Shown here piece by piece: positions 1 through 8,149 of a stretch of DNA of 40,653 bases. The stretch is from the NCBI GenBank assembly GCA_013213965.1, contig JABSSR010000034.1, positions 1 to 40,653 of the forward strand, read 5' to 3'. The DNA comes from Verrucomicrobiales bacterium (GTDB taxonomy: Bacteria; Verrucomicrobiota; Verrucomicrobiia; Verrucomicrobiales; DEV007). Each line of letters begins with the position of its first letter. Position 1 is the first letter of the stretch. The translations under genes and the position numbers were made by a program. The notes under the pieces were generated by a model. The model was given only the letters and a program-made list of their open reading frames with translations, did not search any database and was not told the DNA's origin.

Positions 1-1
1 C

Positions 2-1888
2 AGTACTCTGGAAAGATTTGAAGAATATCATATAAAAGTCTGCAAATCTCCTGAAACCGCACTCGAGGAAGCATTGCAAATGGATGAAATAGATATTCTC
101 ATTGATGCTACAAACTCGCTAGATGATTTTCAGGAAACACTCTTAAAAGAATATCCGGAAATAAAAATTTGTGCATTCAATGAAACTGACAAATCAAATA
201 TTGAAGAATGGCTTAAACGGAACCAGCTGCACTCGAAAGTTCCTGTAGAAAGCACCGTCCCCAGATCTCCTGTTAATCCAATAAGAATCGATGAATCCAA
301 GAAAGATGATGAAATTCCTTTGGCTAATACTTTAACGGCACCAGGAAAAAAATTAGGTGATTATGAACTACTTCGATTCATCAGAAGCGAAGAAGATACT
401 GAAGTTCACGAAGCTATCCAGCTCTCCATTGATCGCAAAGTAGCACTCATCTTACTAAATCCAAAACTCAGTGAAAATGAGAACTCAGTGAATGGATTCC
501 GTGAACTTGTCAGAGCAAAAGCACAAGTTTCCCATCCACACATCGCCGCAATTTATGAAGGCCATGAAGAAGAAGGGACCTTATTTTATACCAGTGAATT
601 AATCTCTGGGCAGAACCTATCTAATTCTCATCATTATGGAATTAAATTAAGTGACGAGCATATTATAAGGCTCCTGAAGACCGTCGTAGAAACCCAATTG
701 TATCTTAAGCACAACCAGATAAACCACCAAACACTCAAAGCTTCGCATATCTACTTGAGCCCTGACGGAATGACCAGAATAGCGAACACGGCAATCAATC
801 ATCAAAGGGAAAGCACTACAGAAGAAAACAACATCCGTTATCTTGGTCAAATACTGCAAGAATTTATCGATGAAGGAAAGAGTGAGATTGGGGCCATTTT
901 ACTGGCAATCATGCGCCATGAATCGGGCCCCAACACATGGGAACAACTAAAGCAAAACATCAGTAAAAGTGAGGAGGGCCTTTCTGAAACACTTCATCTA
1001 CCTGATGACTCACTCATTGCTCGTAAGCAAATCACAAGAACTTGGCCAGTCATTTTCATCATTCTATTAACAGCAACGGCTTACCTTTTATTTAACCGAA
1101 ACAATCAAACGCCTGAACCGATAATCAAACATTCTGATGCCATGATCAAAATCGAAGGCGGAGAATTTACCTATCAAAAAAACACTACAGAAACATTACC
1201 AACTTTCTGGATCGACAAATATGAAATCACAATTGCTCAGTACAAAGCATTCTTAGACGCAATTAAGTCTTCAAAAGGCAAAGCATTTGATCATCCTGAT
1301 CAACCAATAGAGAAATTTCAGCACAAGCCAAATAATTGGGATGAATATTACAAAGCTGCAAGCCTGGGGAAAAAATATGAAGGGAATCTCATTAATATAA
1401 ATTGTCCGGTAATTTACGTAGACTGGTGGGACGCCTATGCCTTCGCAAAATGGAAGAATTGTAGACTTCCCACTGAAAAAGAATGGGAAAAAGCTGCAAG
1501 AGGTAAGAACGGAAGATCATATCCTTGGGGCAATGAACTTCAAACATCACAGCCAAGTTCAATTAAGAAGAACTTCATTGCATGGAAACCTGTAAATTTT
1601 TTCAGAAACGATATTAGCGAGGAGGGCGTTTGTGGACTCTTTGGAAATGTCAGTGAATGGACAAGGAGTCAAGACCCGGACCCAGAAATTCTTGGTAGAT
1701 TTGTTCCTATTGTTCGGGGTGGAAATTTTAATTATTCGCATTCTATAATGCCACAACTCACAACCCGAAAAATTCTTAATAATCGGGATTATAGGACCAA
1801 TTATATTGGCTTCAGGACAGTCTCTGACATTGATCCGAATCTAGGAAAGAGTCCAGATCTCGAAGCAGAAAAAAAACCGGACCCCTAA
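2..1888 (+). CDS. Receiver-like / pseudokinase / FGE-sulfatase-domain membrane protein, 5' end cut by window edge
   Basis: The frame is open to the window edge, so the methionine codon at 74 need not be the start; at least 24 residues precede it. Numbering from that Met: residues before about 50 look like the later half of a response-regulator fold (DILIDATNS, then KICAF). Residues about 95-300 resemble a Ser/Thr kinase that has lost its key residues: the VAIK lysine is I126, the HRD-loop sequence is HQTLKASH (T220 for Asp, H225 for Asn), and DFG is replaced by NTA at 238-240. A single membrane helix lies at about 323-340. Residues 355-584 form a formylglycine-generating-enzyme-type domain (RLPTEKEWEKAARG, YPWGNE, GNVSEW, VRGGNF, GFRTV). 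No cysteine is present in the C-terminal segment where true FGEs carry their catalytic pair. I infer a non-catalytic binding or sensory scaffold. Confidence 0.85.
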   Translation, partial: STLERFEEYHIKVCKSPETALEEALQMDEIDILIDATNSLDDFQETLLKEYPEIKICAFNETDKSNIEEWLKRNQLHSKVPVESTVPRSPVNPIRIDESKKDDEIPLANTLTAPGKKLGDYELLRFIRSEEDTEVHEAIQLSIDRKVALILLNPKLSENENSVNGFRELVRAKAQVSHPHIAAIYEGHEEEGTLFYTSELISGQNLSNSHHYGIKLSDEHIIRLLKTVVETQLYLKHNQINHQTLKASHIYLSPDGMTRIANTAINHQRESTTEENNIRYLGQILQEFIDEGKSEIGAILLAIMRHESGPNTWEQLKQNISKSEEGLSETLHLPDDSLIARKQITRTWPVIFIILLTATAYLLFNRNNQTPEPIIKHSDAMIKIEGGEFTYQKNTTETLPTFWIDKYEITIAQYKAFLDAIKSSKGKAFDHPDQPIEKFQHKPNNWDEYYKAASLGKKYEGNLININCPVIYVDWWDAYAFAKWKNCRLPTEKEWEKAARGKNGRSYPWGNELQTSQPSSIKKNFIAWKPVNFFRNDISEEGVCGLFGNVSEWTRSQDPDPEILGRFVPIVRGGNFNYSHSIMPQLTTRKILNNRDYRTNYIGFRTVSDIDPNLGKSPDLEAEKKPDP

Positions 1889-1910
1889 TTAATAATCAAG
1901 GGCCCGGTTT
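1874..1910 (-). terminator. Rho-independent terminator of the pilin gene, overlapping the end of the opposing gene
   Basis: AAACCGGACCC (1874-1884) pairs with GGGCCCGGTTT (1900-1910) with one A/C mismatch, leaving a 15-base loop. Read on the minus strand the stem is followed by a T run (complement of the A run at 1871-1876), so it fits termination of the minus-strand pilin gene, whose stop is at 1940. It covers the stop codon of the plus-strand gene and could slow transcription from either side. Confidence 0.7.
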
Positions 1911-1939
1911 AAATTAAATAAACAGTAATAAAGAACGCT

Positions 1940-2590
1940 TTAATTTCCGCGCTTAGGGTTAACCATATTCACCTTTCCCCCATATTTGAAAAGGTCGATT
2001 TGACTTCCCTTAACATCTTTCATCGCTCTGTATTGCTCATCCAATCGAACAACTTCACCGCTACCGTCACCAAATACGCACACTGCTTCCATGCCTCCCC
2101 AGATTCCACCAAGTTCTGTCTTTTCCTGAGCATATTTTCCTGGAGTATTTGAGAAACCAGAAGCAAGCATCGGATAACGAGGCTCGAACGTTGAAGTTTT
2201 ATTCACTGCATAGTGATTTTCACCTGCTTCAAGAGCAATTCCCGCAGGTGTACTTCTTTCATGAAGATCATCGCCTCCGCCCGAAGTATTGCCCCTACCG
2301 TGCCACATGCTACCGGCCACATAGAAGGGCTTCTCAGAATCCATATCATAGACAATTTCCTTCATAACGTCATTTGAATTGTCTTCTTCAGGAAGAAATC
2401 CATCCGCACCATAAACCGAGTAAAGTGCTGTATATATACCCTTCGCCTGTTGCAATGACTTATTTAATTTCGCCTTGCGTTGAATTGATGAGAAAACCGG
2501 CATAGACACACTTGCCAGAATTGCAATGATCGTAATGACCACCAATAGTTCGATAAGAGTGAAACCTTTCTGGTTGGACTTAGCTTTCAT
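1940..2590 (-). CDS. Type II secretion / type IV pilin-like protein (PulG-like, prepilin N-terminus)
   Basis: The 216-residue product has a canonical class III prepilin leader: a short basic stretch, then G9|F10-TLIELL, with glutamate at mature position 5 (E14) and a hydrophobic helix to about residue 31. Prepilin peptidase should cut after G9 and methylate F10. The mature protein would be inserted in the inner membrane and assembled into a pseudopilus or pilus. The C-terminal part contains VFGDGSGEVV, which resembles the Gly-Asp-Gly-rich end of the abundant Verrucomicrobia/Planctomycete pilin-like proteins. These often occur as single genes away from a secretion operon, as here. No clear Shine-Dalgarno sequence precedes the ATG. 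A promoter at 2693-2722 and the hairpin at 1874-1910 make it a monocistronic unit. Confidence 0.85.
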   Translation of the reverse strand: MKAKSNQKGFTLIELLVVITIIAILASVSMPVFSSIQRKAKLNKSLQQAKGIYTALYSVYGADGFLPEEDNSNDVMKEIVYDMDSEKPFYVAGSMWHGRGNTSGGGDDLHERSTPAGIALEAGENHYAVNKTSTFEPRYPMLASGFSNTPGKYAQEKTELGGIWGGMEAVCVFGDGSGEVVRLDEQYRAMKDVKGSQIDLFKYGGKVNMVNPKRGN

Positions 2591-2692
2591 TTTTTAATTT
2601 CTAGTGGGATTTTAATTCTAATTAATCGGGGTTCTTTTTTCCGTCAAATCATACAAGTACAAATAAGGCATTAACTTTATGTATTTCGAAGG

Positions 2693-2722
2693 ATTATAAC
2701 ACTTCTACTCTACCAGCAACAA
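2693..2722 (-). promoter_or_regulatory. Sigma70-type promoter for the pilin-like gene
   Basis: On the minus strand TTGTTG (2717-2722) is followed after 18 bases by a perfect TATAAT (2693-2698). It lies between the methyltransferase stop (2751) and the pilin start (2590), giving a leader of about 95 bases. Confidence 0.55.
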
Positions 2723-2750
2723 GGATCGGTTCAAGGTCTTTTAAAGTAGC

Positions 2751-3383
2751 TTATAATTGCCATATCCAACTACAAAGAAAACCGTCACGAAGAGTCACTT
2801 TTTTTAGACACTTATAGCGCATCTTTGATAGTAATTTTCCTATTTTTGGAAGTTTGCGAGCCGAAATACCCGTAAATATCCTGAAAAAAATAATCATTTT
2901 CCATACTAAAACTTTGGCAATAAATCTTCCGAGACTCTGTTCCTCAGGAATTGAAAAATCGCTAACGATTAACTTCGTTTGCTTTTTGCACCAGCTTGAT
3001 ATGCGACCAAGAATGACAAGAATTTCATCCTCGCTGAAACAATCGAGAAAAAAATGAGCTCCAATCACATCAGGAATGAAACAAGGGGGAAGGTGATAAT
3101 CTTGTATTTTGCTAAAGACAAAATGGATATTCTGTCCTGAATCCTTTGTCAAAGACTCTGCTAGTTTTAACATTCTCTGGCTCGAATCCACGCATATTAT
3201 TTTTGCAGAGCACCTCGAATCTAATAGCGCTTTAAGAAAACGTCCGTCCCCATCTCCAAGTAATAGAATTGATTCAGCCCTAAGAAAAGTCTCCATGTGA
3301 CTGCAACGGATGCGTTGCAGGTCTGCACCAAAAACAACTGATTCAATCCACTCATAATGCCGAGCTATCCGATCAAAGCTCAT
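2751..3383 (-). CDS. Class I SAM-dependent methyltransferase, small
   Basis: A Rossmann-type SAM-binding core is visible near the N-terminus: ILLLGDGDGRF (motif I, with GDGDG in place of the usual GxGxG) and ICVDSSQRML, whose aspartate would hold the ribose. The C-terminal third is basic and hydrophobic, which may mean membrane association. A TTG at 3389 would add two residues. I chose the ATG at 3383 because it gives an ATGA overlap with the stop of the upstream UbiA-like gene, the usual sign of translational coupling. The coupling suggests that the two enzymes act on the same lipid or prenylated product. The substrate cannot be named from sequence. Confidence 0.75.
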   Translation of the reverse strand: MSFDRIARHYEWIESVVFGADLQRIRCSHMETFLRAESILLLGDGDGRFLKALLDSRCSAKIICVDSSQRMLKLAESLTKDSGQNIHFVFSKIQDYHLPPCFIPDVIGAHFFLDCFSEDEILVILGRISSWCKKQTKLIVSDFSIPEEQSLGRFIAKVLVWKMIIFFRIFTGISARKLPKIGKLLSKMRYKCLKKVTLRDGFLCSWIWQL

Positions 3384-4255
3384 GACCAAAAAATAACATA
3401 TACTAAGGCAGGAATGATCACCGCCATGTCCGCCGCAAATCGAAGAAATTGACTCGAGGCTTTCCCATCAAAAAAAGAGAGAACAGTAATGAACCCACAA
3501 CCAATACCAGAAGCCACAAAAATAGGAAACCCTACATGACTATGATTAGTGAAGCTATATACCATTAAACAAATAAAAACTACGCTGGCAATGGCTGGAA
3601 ATAATTTTACTACTTGGGGTAATAACTGAGGCAGGGCATTCGAATCATTATCAACATCATGACTACGTTCCCAAACTGAAATGGCAATGCAATTCATTGA
3701 ACATAATACTCCAAAAATAATCACCGAAGGTGAAAAGAAAGCATCAGGAATAAATTCTCCGGACCAGATATGTCCAGTCAATGTGGCTCCAACAGCAAAG
3801 ATCATCCCAATAAACACTTCCTTAGGTATAACAATCATCATCAGCCCCTTGGCCCAGATTTGATGCAATAAATAAACTACTACAAAGGCACCAACGAATG
3901 CCCCTGTCTTTATCAATTCCATCGGAAGAAAAAAGAGACATAAACAAGCTGTTATAATCGTGAGAATTGCAGTGAGAACAAAAGCACTACGATAGTTCCT
4001 ATGATAAAATGAGTGCCTTAAAGATGCCTCATTAAGTCTCTTCAACATCCGTGCATCCAATAACCGATCCACTGAATAAATGACCCAAACAACAAAGAAC
4101 AGGGTCAGATAATTGGATGCGGGTATCTTTACACGAAAATTACAGGCAAAAAAGTATTGCCAGAGGACAGCTATCGCAGGCGCGTCTATGCCCAAAAGGT
4201 TTGGCCAGAGCCACCAGGATGCACAGGACATGTTCTGTTGCTGAGCTAAGTTCAC
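3380..4255 (-). CDS. Polytopic membrane protein, UbiA-like prenyltransferase candidate
   Basis: The 291-residue protein is almost entirely membrane helices (about seven to nine). A DxxxD motif (D63-RLL-D67, in YSVDRLLDAR) follows an early helix, and a second acidic cluster (WERSHDVDND, about 195-204) follows a mid-protein helix after PKEVFIG. Two Asp-rich motifs placed this way are typical of the UbiA superfamily, which transfers prenyl groups to quinone, heme or lipid acceptors. The first motif lacks the usual leading Asn-Asp, so I call it UbiA-like only. The start is GTG with AGGAG three bases upstream; an ATG eight codons in has no nearby ribosome-binding site. It lies 45 bases after the M48 peptidase gene and overlaps the methyltransferase gene. 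Confidence 0.55.
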   Translation of the reverse strand: MNLAQQQNMSCASWWLWPNLLGIDAPAIAVLWQYFFACNFRVKIPASNYLTLFFVVWVIYSVDRLLDARMLKRLNEASLRHSFYHRNYRSAFVLTAILTIITACLCLFFLPMELIKTGAFVGAFVVVYLLHQIWAKGLMMIVIPKEVFIGMIFAVGATLTGHIWSGEFIPDAFFSPSVIIFGVLCSMNCIAISVWERSHDVDNDSNALPQLLPQVVKLFPAIASVVFICLMVYSFTNHSHVGFPIFVASGIGCGFITVLSFFDGKASSQFLRFAADMAVIIPALVYVIFWS

Positions 4256-4300
4256 TTACTCCTACTAAGCCTCAGGATCGCTCACTGTCCATGTACAGTT

Positions 4301-6265
4301 TTAGGTATAAACAAAAGGAGGTATTGGAGTCCCCATAGAATCTCCAATCGCTCGCAGAATCTCAGCTTCATTACTGGTAATTTTACCATCAGAAATGGCC
4401 GCCTTGCCACAAGCAATTAGAAGGGTCTTTTTTAGTGTCGGAACGCACTTCTCAAACGCTTTTAAGGCCTCATCCATTTGACCTATCCCACAATTCACTG
4501 GGGGCAGGAACTTGAGTTTTCCAGTACCGTACAATTCAAGGACAGCAGCTCCTTTCTTAAAGGCTTGGACACGATTCAGTTCATCTTCATTACCAAAACC
4601 GGCAATAGCAGAAAGAAGAACCGAAGATTCATGGTTCATTTTAGATAAGGTCTTGATCGTTTCTTTTGGTGTCCGGATCCTGCCAAAGAAAGTGTCTAGA
4701 TGAAGCCTAATGATTTTCTGTATCATGAATTCAAAGAGGTCCACTTGTTCATCAATGTTAATCAACTCATTAATGATTTCACAGAATTGTCCGTACTCTT
4801 CAGGTGAAAGGCGCCTCAGAGCGGGAACAGCAAGATCCAATAAGGCAATTTTTTCTGTTGAGTGCATACCTTTGAACTGATCTGAAATAGCCTTAAGAGT
4901 TTTAGATACCTCATCCTCACAGGAGCCCTTAATAACGTTCAACTGATTCTCTCTCACTTGATCATTTTCTGAAAGAAGTAGCGAATACACAATAGCATGA
5001 GCCCCCGACTTCTGATGAATTAATGAAACCAAAGATTCATCTATCTCGGAAATAATCCTCTGGGCAACAATGACCTGATCCGCCATGATCTGACCAATTT
5101 GATTAAGGTCCTCCTCATGGAATGAACCCTTTTGTGGATCAGATGTATGCGTACTCGGATCTGAAAAAGAAGAGACCAAGGACTGACTCTCATCCATACT
5201 GATTTGCCCCGAATCCAATTCTGATTCTTTTACCAAAGTCAGATTTTCATCAAAAGCACCTCCGATGGCTCTTATCCGTTCATCTATCGGCGGGTGCGTT
5301 GCAAAAAGATTGGACAATTTTTTCTTATAACATGATCCAAAGAACATATGACTTGCCTCCTCTCCTCTAGGATGTTCGATCCTTGCTCCAGCAAAACCTC
5401 CTATTTTTTTAAGAGCTCCAGAAATGCCAGAAGGGTCCCGAGTGAACTGAACGGCTGAAGCATCGGCCAAGAACTCTCGTTGTCGAGAAAGGGCAGCCTT
5501 AATGAGTCTGGCCATGATCGAACCCATCAATCCAATGAGAAGTAAGGCAAGAGCAACGACAATTATGAAACCTTCGCCCCCTCCTTTCTTTGAACTGGAT
5601 CTGGACCGGGAAGAAGATCGACCAAAGCCCCTTAAAATTAATTTACCTATGACGAACATCATTAGAATGCCAAACAGAACTGACATCATGCGAATGTTAA
5701 GCCGCATATCACCATTCAGAATGTGACTAAATTCGTGAGCAATAACGCCCTGCAATTCCGAACGGTTTAACTTATTAAGACAACCAGCCGTCACACCAAT
5801 CGTTGCATTGCTAGATGAATGGCCGGCAGCAAAGGCATTAATTCCATCCTCCTGTTCCATTACATAAATGCTCGGAACAGGAACACCCGAGGCAATCGAC
5901 ATCTCTTCGACGACATTAATGAGCCTCCTGTAACGCGGATCACTGGTCGTTGAATCCACTTCCTTTCCTCCGAGGGATTTAGCCACCGCGGCCCCGCCTC
6001 CGGACAGTGCCGCACTTTTAAATATAGTAGATAATATAATTAAGACCAATACCCCCAGCGCAGAATAAAGAAAAAATTCTGAATCAAAAAAACTTTGCCT
6101 TACTAATGGATTCGTCTGGTCAGAGAGCTTGACTAGAAATAGATACCTGGCTCCCAATACTGCAAATCCGAAAGAACATACAATACCAATGACAGCTACA
6201 ATATAATAGAAAATGAGACGCTTGGAATTCTTCCTTGCAAGTTCCTGACGATCAAAGAAATCCAT
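4301..6265 (-). CDS. M48 family (HtpX-like) membrane zinc metallopeptidase with long C-terminal extension
   Basis: The metalloprotease core is clear: HEFSH at 177-181 provides two zinc ligands and the catalytic Glu, and REFLADASA (E264) provides the third ligand, as in HtpX/Ste24 peptidases. Four membrane segments are visible (about 17-45, 63-84, 192-212, 232-252), with a Ser/Arg/Lys-rich linker at 215-228 between the last two. The protein is more than twice the length of E. coli HtpX. The extra 300 residues are soluble, and the end (about 605-645, IACGKAAISDGKITSNEAEILRAI as two halves) has the helical pattern of TerB-like modules. It follows lemA by 34 bases, a common LemA/HtpX-like pairing linked to membrane protein quality control. 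Confidence 0.88.
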   Translation of the reverse strand: MDFFDRQELARKNSKRLIFYYIVAVIGIVCSFGFAVLGARYLFLVKLSDQTNPLVRQSFFDSEFFLYSALGVLVLIILSTIFKSAALSGGGAAVAKSLGGKEVDSTTSDPRYRRLINVVEEMSIASGVPVPSIYVMEQEDGINAFAAGHSSSNATIGVTAGCLNKLNRSELQGVIAHEFSHILNGDMRLNIRMMSVLFGILMMFVIGKLILRGFGRSSSRSRSSSKKGGGEGFIIVVALALLLIGLMGSIMARLIKAALSRQREFLADASAVQFTRDPSGISGALKKIGGFAGARIEHPRGEEASHMFFGSCYKKKLSNLFATHPPIDERIRAIGGAFDENLTLVKESELDSGQISMDESQSLVSSFSDPSTHTSDPQKGSFHEEDLNQIGQIMADQVIVAQRIISEIDESLVSLIHQKSGAHAIVYSLLLSENDQVRENQLNVIKGSCEDEVSKTLKAISDQFKGMHSTEKIALLDLAVPALRRLSPEEYGQFCEIINELINIDEQVDLFEFMIQKIIRLHLDTFFGRIRTPKETIKTLSKMNHESSVLLSAIAGFGNEDELNRVQAFKKGAAVLELYGTGKLKFLPPVNCGIGQMDEALKAFEKCVPTLKKTLLIACGKAAISDGKITSNEAEILRAIGDSMGTPIPPFVYT

Positions 6266-6299
6266 TCCTTATGAATCACCATCAACAAAGTAATGGGGT

Positions 6300-6899
6300 T
6301 TAAAACTGAACAGTAACCTTTTCCTTCTTATCCTCACTCACCTCATAAAGTGATTTGTCCCTAAATCCAAAGAGTCCGGCAATAATATTGGACGGGAATA
6401 CTTCTCGCTTAGTATTGTAAGCAGTCACACTGTCATTGAAGTGTTGCCTTGCAAAAGCAATTTTATTTTCGGTCGTGCTGAGCTCTTCCTGCAATGTGGC
6501 CATGTTCTGATTAGCTTTGAGGTCGGGGTAACTTTCCGAAAGAGCGAAAAGGTTTCCCAGTGCACCGGATAGTCCTGATTCCGCCGCCATGAGTGCTCCC
6601 ATACTGTCCGGATCACCAATATTTGAAGAGGTATTCTTTCTTGCCTGCACGGCCGTATTCCGGGCCTGAATGACCGCATCCAACGTTTCCCTCTCATGCT
6701 TCATGTAACCTTTGACTGTCTCAACGAGGTCAGGGATCAGATCAAAGCGCCGCTCTAGTTGAACATCGATCTGAGCCCAGCCATTCTCGAATTTATTGCG
6801 TAGCTTGACAAGCGAGTTGTACATTCCGCCTATCACAAGAATAGCAAAAATGAAAATTCCGGCAAAAATGCCAAGGATAATTAGTGTGCTTCCAGTCAT
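6300..6899 (-). CDS. lemA: LemA family protein
   Basis: The 199-residue protein has one N-terminal membrane helix (about 5-26) and then the LemA signature: WAQIDVQLERRFDLIPDLVE, later ERETLDAV, ARNTA and YPDLKAN, and near the end ARQHFNDSV with PSNIIAGLFGF. The length is normal for the family. LemA proteins are anchored helical-bundle proteins of uncertain biochemical role, often next to M48 peptidases as here. It is the first gene of a probable minus-strand unit lemA, M48 peptidase, UbiA-like protein, methyltransferase. Confidence 0.92.
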   Translation of the reverse strand: MTGSTLIILGIFAGIFIFAILVIGGMYNSLVKLRNKFENGWAQIDVQLERRFDLIPDLVETVKGYMKHERETLDAVIQARNTAVQARKNTSSNIGDPDSMGALMAAESGLSGALGNLFALSESYPDLKANQNMATLQEELSTTENKIAFARQHFNDSVTAYNTKREVFPSNIIAGLFGFRDKSLYEVSEDKKEKVTVQF

Positions 6900-7020
6900 T
6901 TGATTTACAGTAACATTTTATTGTGGATAGCACAAGAAAGGAGAAAATACTAAATATTGCCATTACAATTCTCCATCATTTTTATAATATAAAGCAGCTG
7001 TAGTAATTAGTTAGGAAAAA

Positions 7021-7992
7021 TTGAAAGGAACCTGTAATTTTAAGGATACTCTTGCCAGAGAAGGAATCCAACTCAGCCGACAAGATCCTCAGATCCTGCA
7101 ATTAAACCTTGGCAAGTTATGTAATTTAACCTGCTCGCACTGTCATGTAAATGCTGGACCTCATCGAAAAGAAGTCATGCAATCCGATACAGTTACCAAA
7201 ATTCTGGATTGGTTTTCAATGACCAATATCCCAACACTTGACCTCACGGGAGGCACACCGGAAATGATTCCTGACTTTCGTAGGATAGTTGAAGAAGTAA
7301 ATAATTTACAGACTCCTCGAAAGATCATTGACAGACTTAACGCCACTATCATTGAGGAGCCGGGTTACGAATGGGTCGCTGAATTCCTTGCCAGGAATGA
7401 GGTTGAAATTATTGCCTCGATGCCCTGCTACGGACCAGAGAACGTGGAAAAACAACGAGGGAATGGAGTGTTTGAAAAAAGCATAACTGCTTTTCAAAAA
7501 TTAAACAGGCTAGGTTACGGGTCAGATCCAAGGCTAAAGATCCACTTCGTTTATAATCCTTCCGGCGATTTTCTGCCACCGGACCAAGCAGGCCTTGAAG
7601 AACAATACAAGATAATGATGAAGGAGCATTTTCAAATCAAATTCGATCAGCTTTACTGTATCACAAATATGCCGATTGCTCGATTTGCCAGTTGGCTCAA
7701 AAGAGAAGGTCGGCTCAATGATTACAACTCACTTTTAAAAGATGCCTTCAATCCTGAAACCATTGACGGGCTAATGTGCAGGGACACAATTAACGTTAAT
7801 TGGCTCGGTGAAGTTTTTGATTGCGACTTTAACCAAATGCTGAACTTACCTACATATAATAAAAAAGATTCAATCAAAGTATGGGAAATTAATCTAAAAG
7901 AATTATCTAATGCGCCTATCAGAACAGCTACTCATTGCTTTGGATGCACTGCGGGTTCCGGCAGCTCCTGCGGAGGCTCATTATTAGATTGA
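7021..7992 (+). CDS. arsS: Arsenosugar biosynthesis radical SAM protein ArsS
   Basis: C34-NLT-C38-SH-C41 is the radical SAM CxxxCxxC cluster site, followed by the glycine-rich LDLTGGTPEM. The C-terminal DUF3641 part ends in HCFGCTAGSGSSCGG (C306, C309, C317), which is diagnostic for the ArsS group. ArsS is known to join the dimethylarsenic product of ArsM to the 5'-deoxyadenosyl group of SAM, the first committed step to arsenosugars. Some ArsS homologues carry selenocysteine in the C-terminal motif; here every position is an ordinary cysteine codon. The start is TTG, chosen because AGGA lies five bases upstream and no ATG is nearby. A TATAAT is present at 6983-6988, but no well-spaced -35 box. 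No arsM or other arsenic gene is in the window. Confidence 0.9.
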   Translation: MKGTCNFKDTLAREGIQLSRQDPQILQLNLGKLCNLTCSHCHVNAGPHRKEVMQSDTVTKILDWFSMTNIPTLDLTGGTPEMIPDFRRIVEEVNNLQTPRKIIDRLNATIIEEPGYEWVAEFLARNEVEIIASMPCYGPENVEKQRGNGVFEKSITAFQKLNRLGYGSDPRLKIHFVYNPSGDFLPPDQAGLEEQYKIMMKEHFQIKFDQLYCITNMPIARFASWLKREGRLNDYNSLLKDAFNPETIDGLMCRDTINVNWLGEVFDCDFNQMLNLPTYNKKDSIKVWEINLKELSNAPIRTATHCFGCTAGSGSSCGGSLLD

Positions 7993-8149
7993 TTAATAAC
8001 AACATAACCTTCCCCTATAAAGAATCATCATTCAAAAGGAAGGCTTGGGCATAAATATTTCCCCTCTAAAAGCTTGGAAAATTTAGTGTTCTGATAAGTC
8101 TTTTTTCTGTGAGCTTGTTCTAATTTTCCATATTAGCTAATTTCACATC

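Noticed and set aside
2-1888. The FGE-type domain as the maturation enzyme of the sulfatase encoded at 24693-26162
   Set aside because: The C-terminal catalytic cysteines of formylglycine-generating enzymes are absent, and the domain follows a pseudokinase and a membrane helix, so it is more likely a binding domain.
7021-7992. Selenocysteine in ArsS
   Set aside because: The C-terminal motif GSSCGG uses a cysteine codon and there is no in-frame TGA before the terminal stop.
8008-8043. CCTTCC/GGAAGG hairpin after arsS as a terminator
   Set aside because: The stem is only six pairs, the loop is 24 bases and no T run follows.
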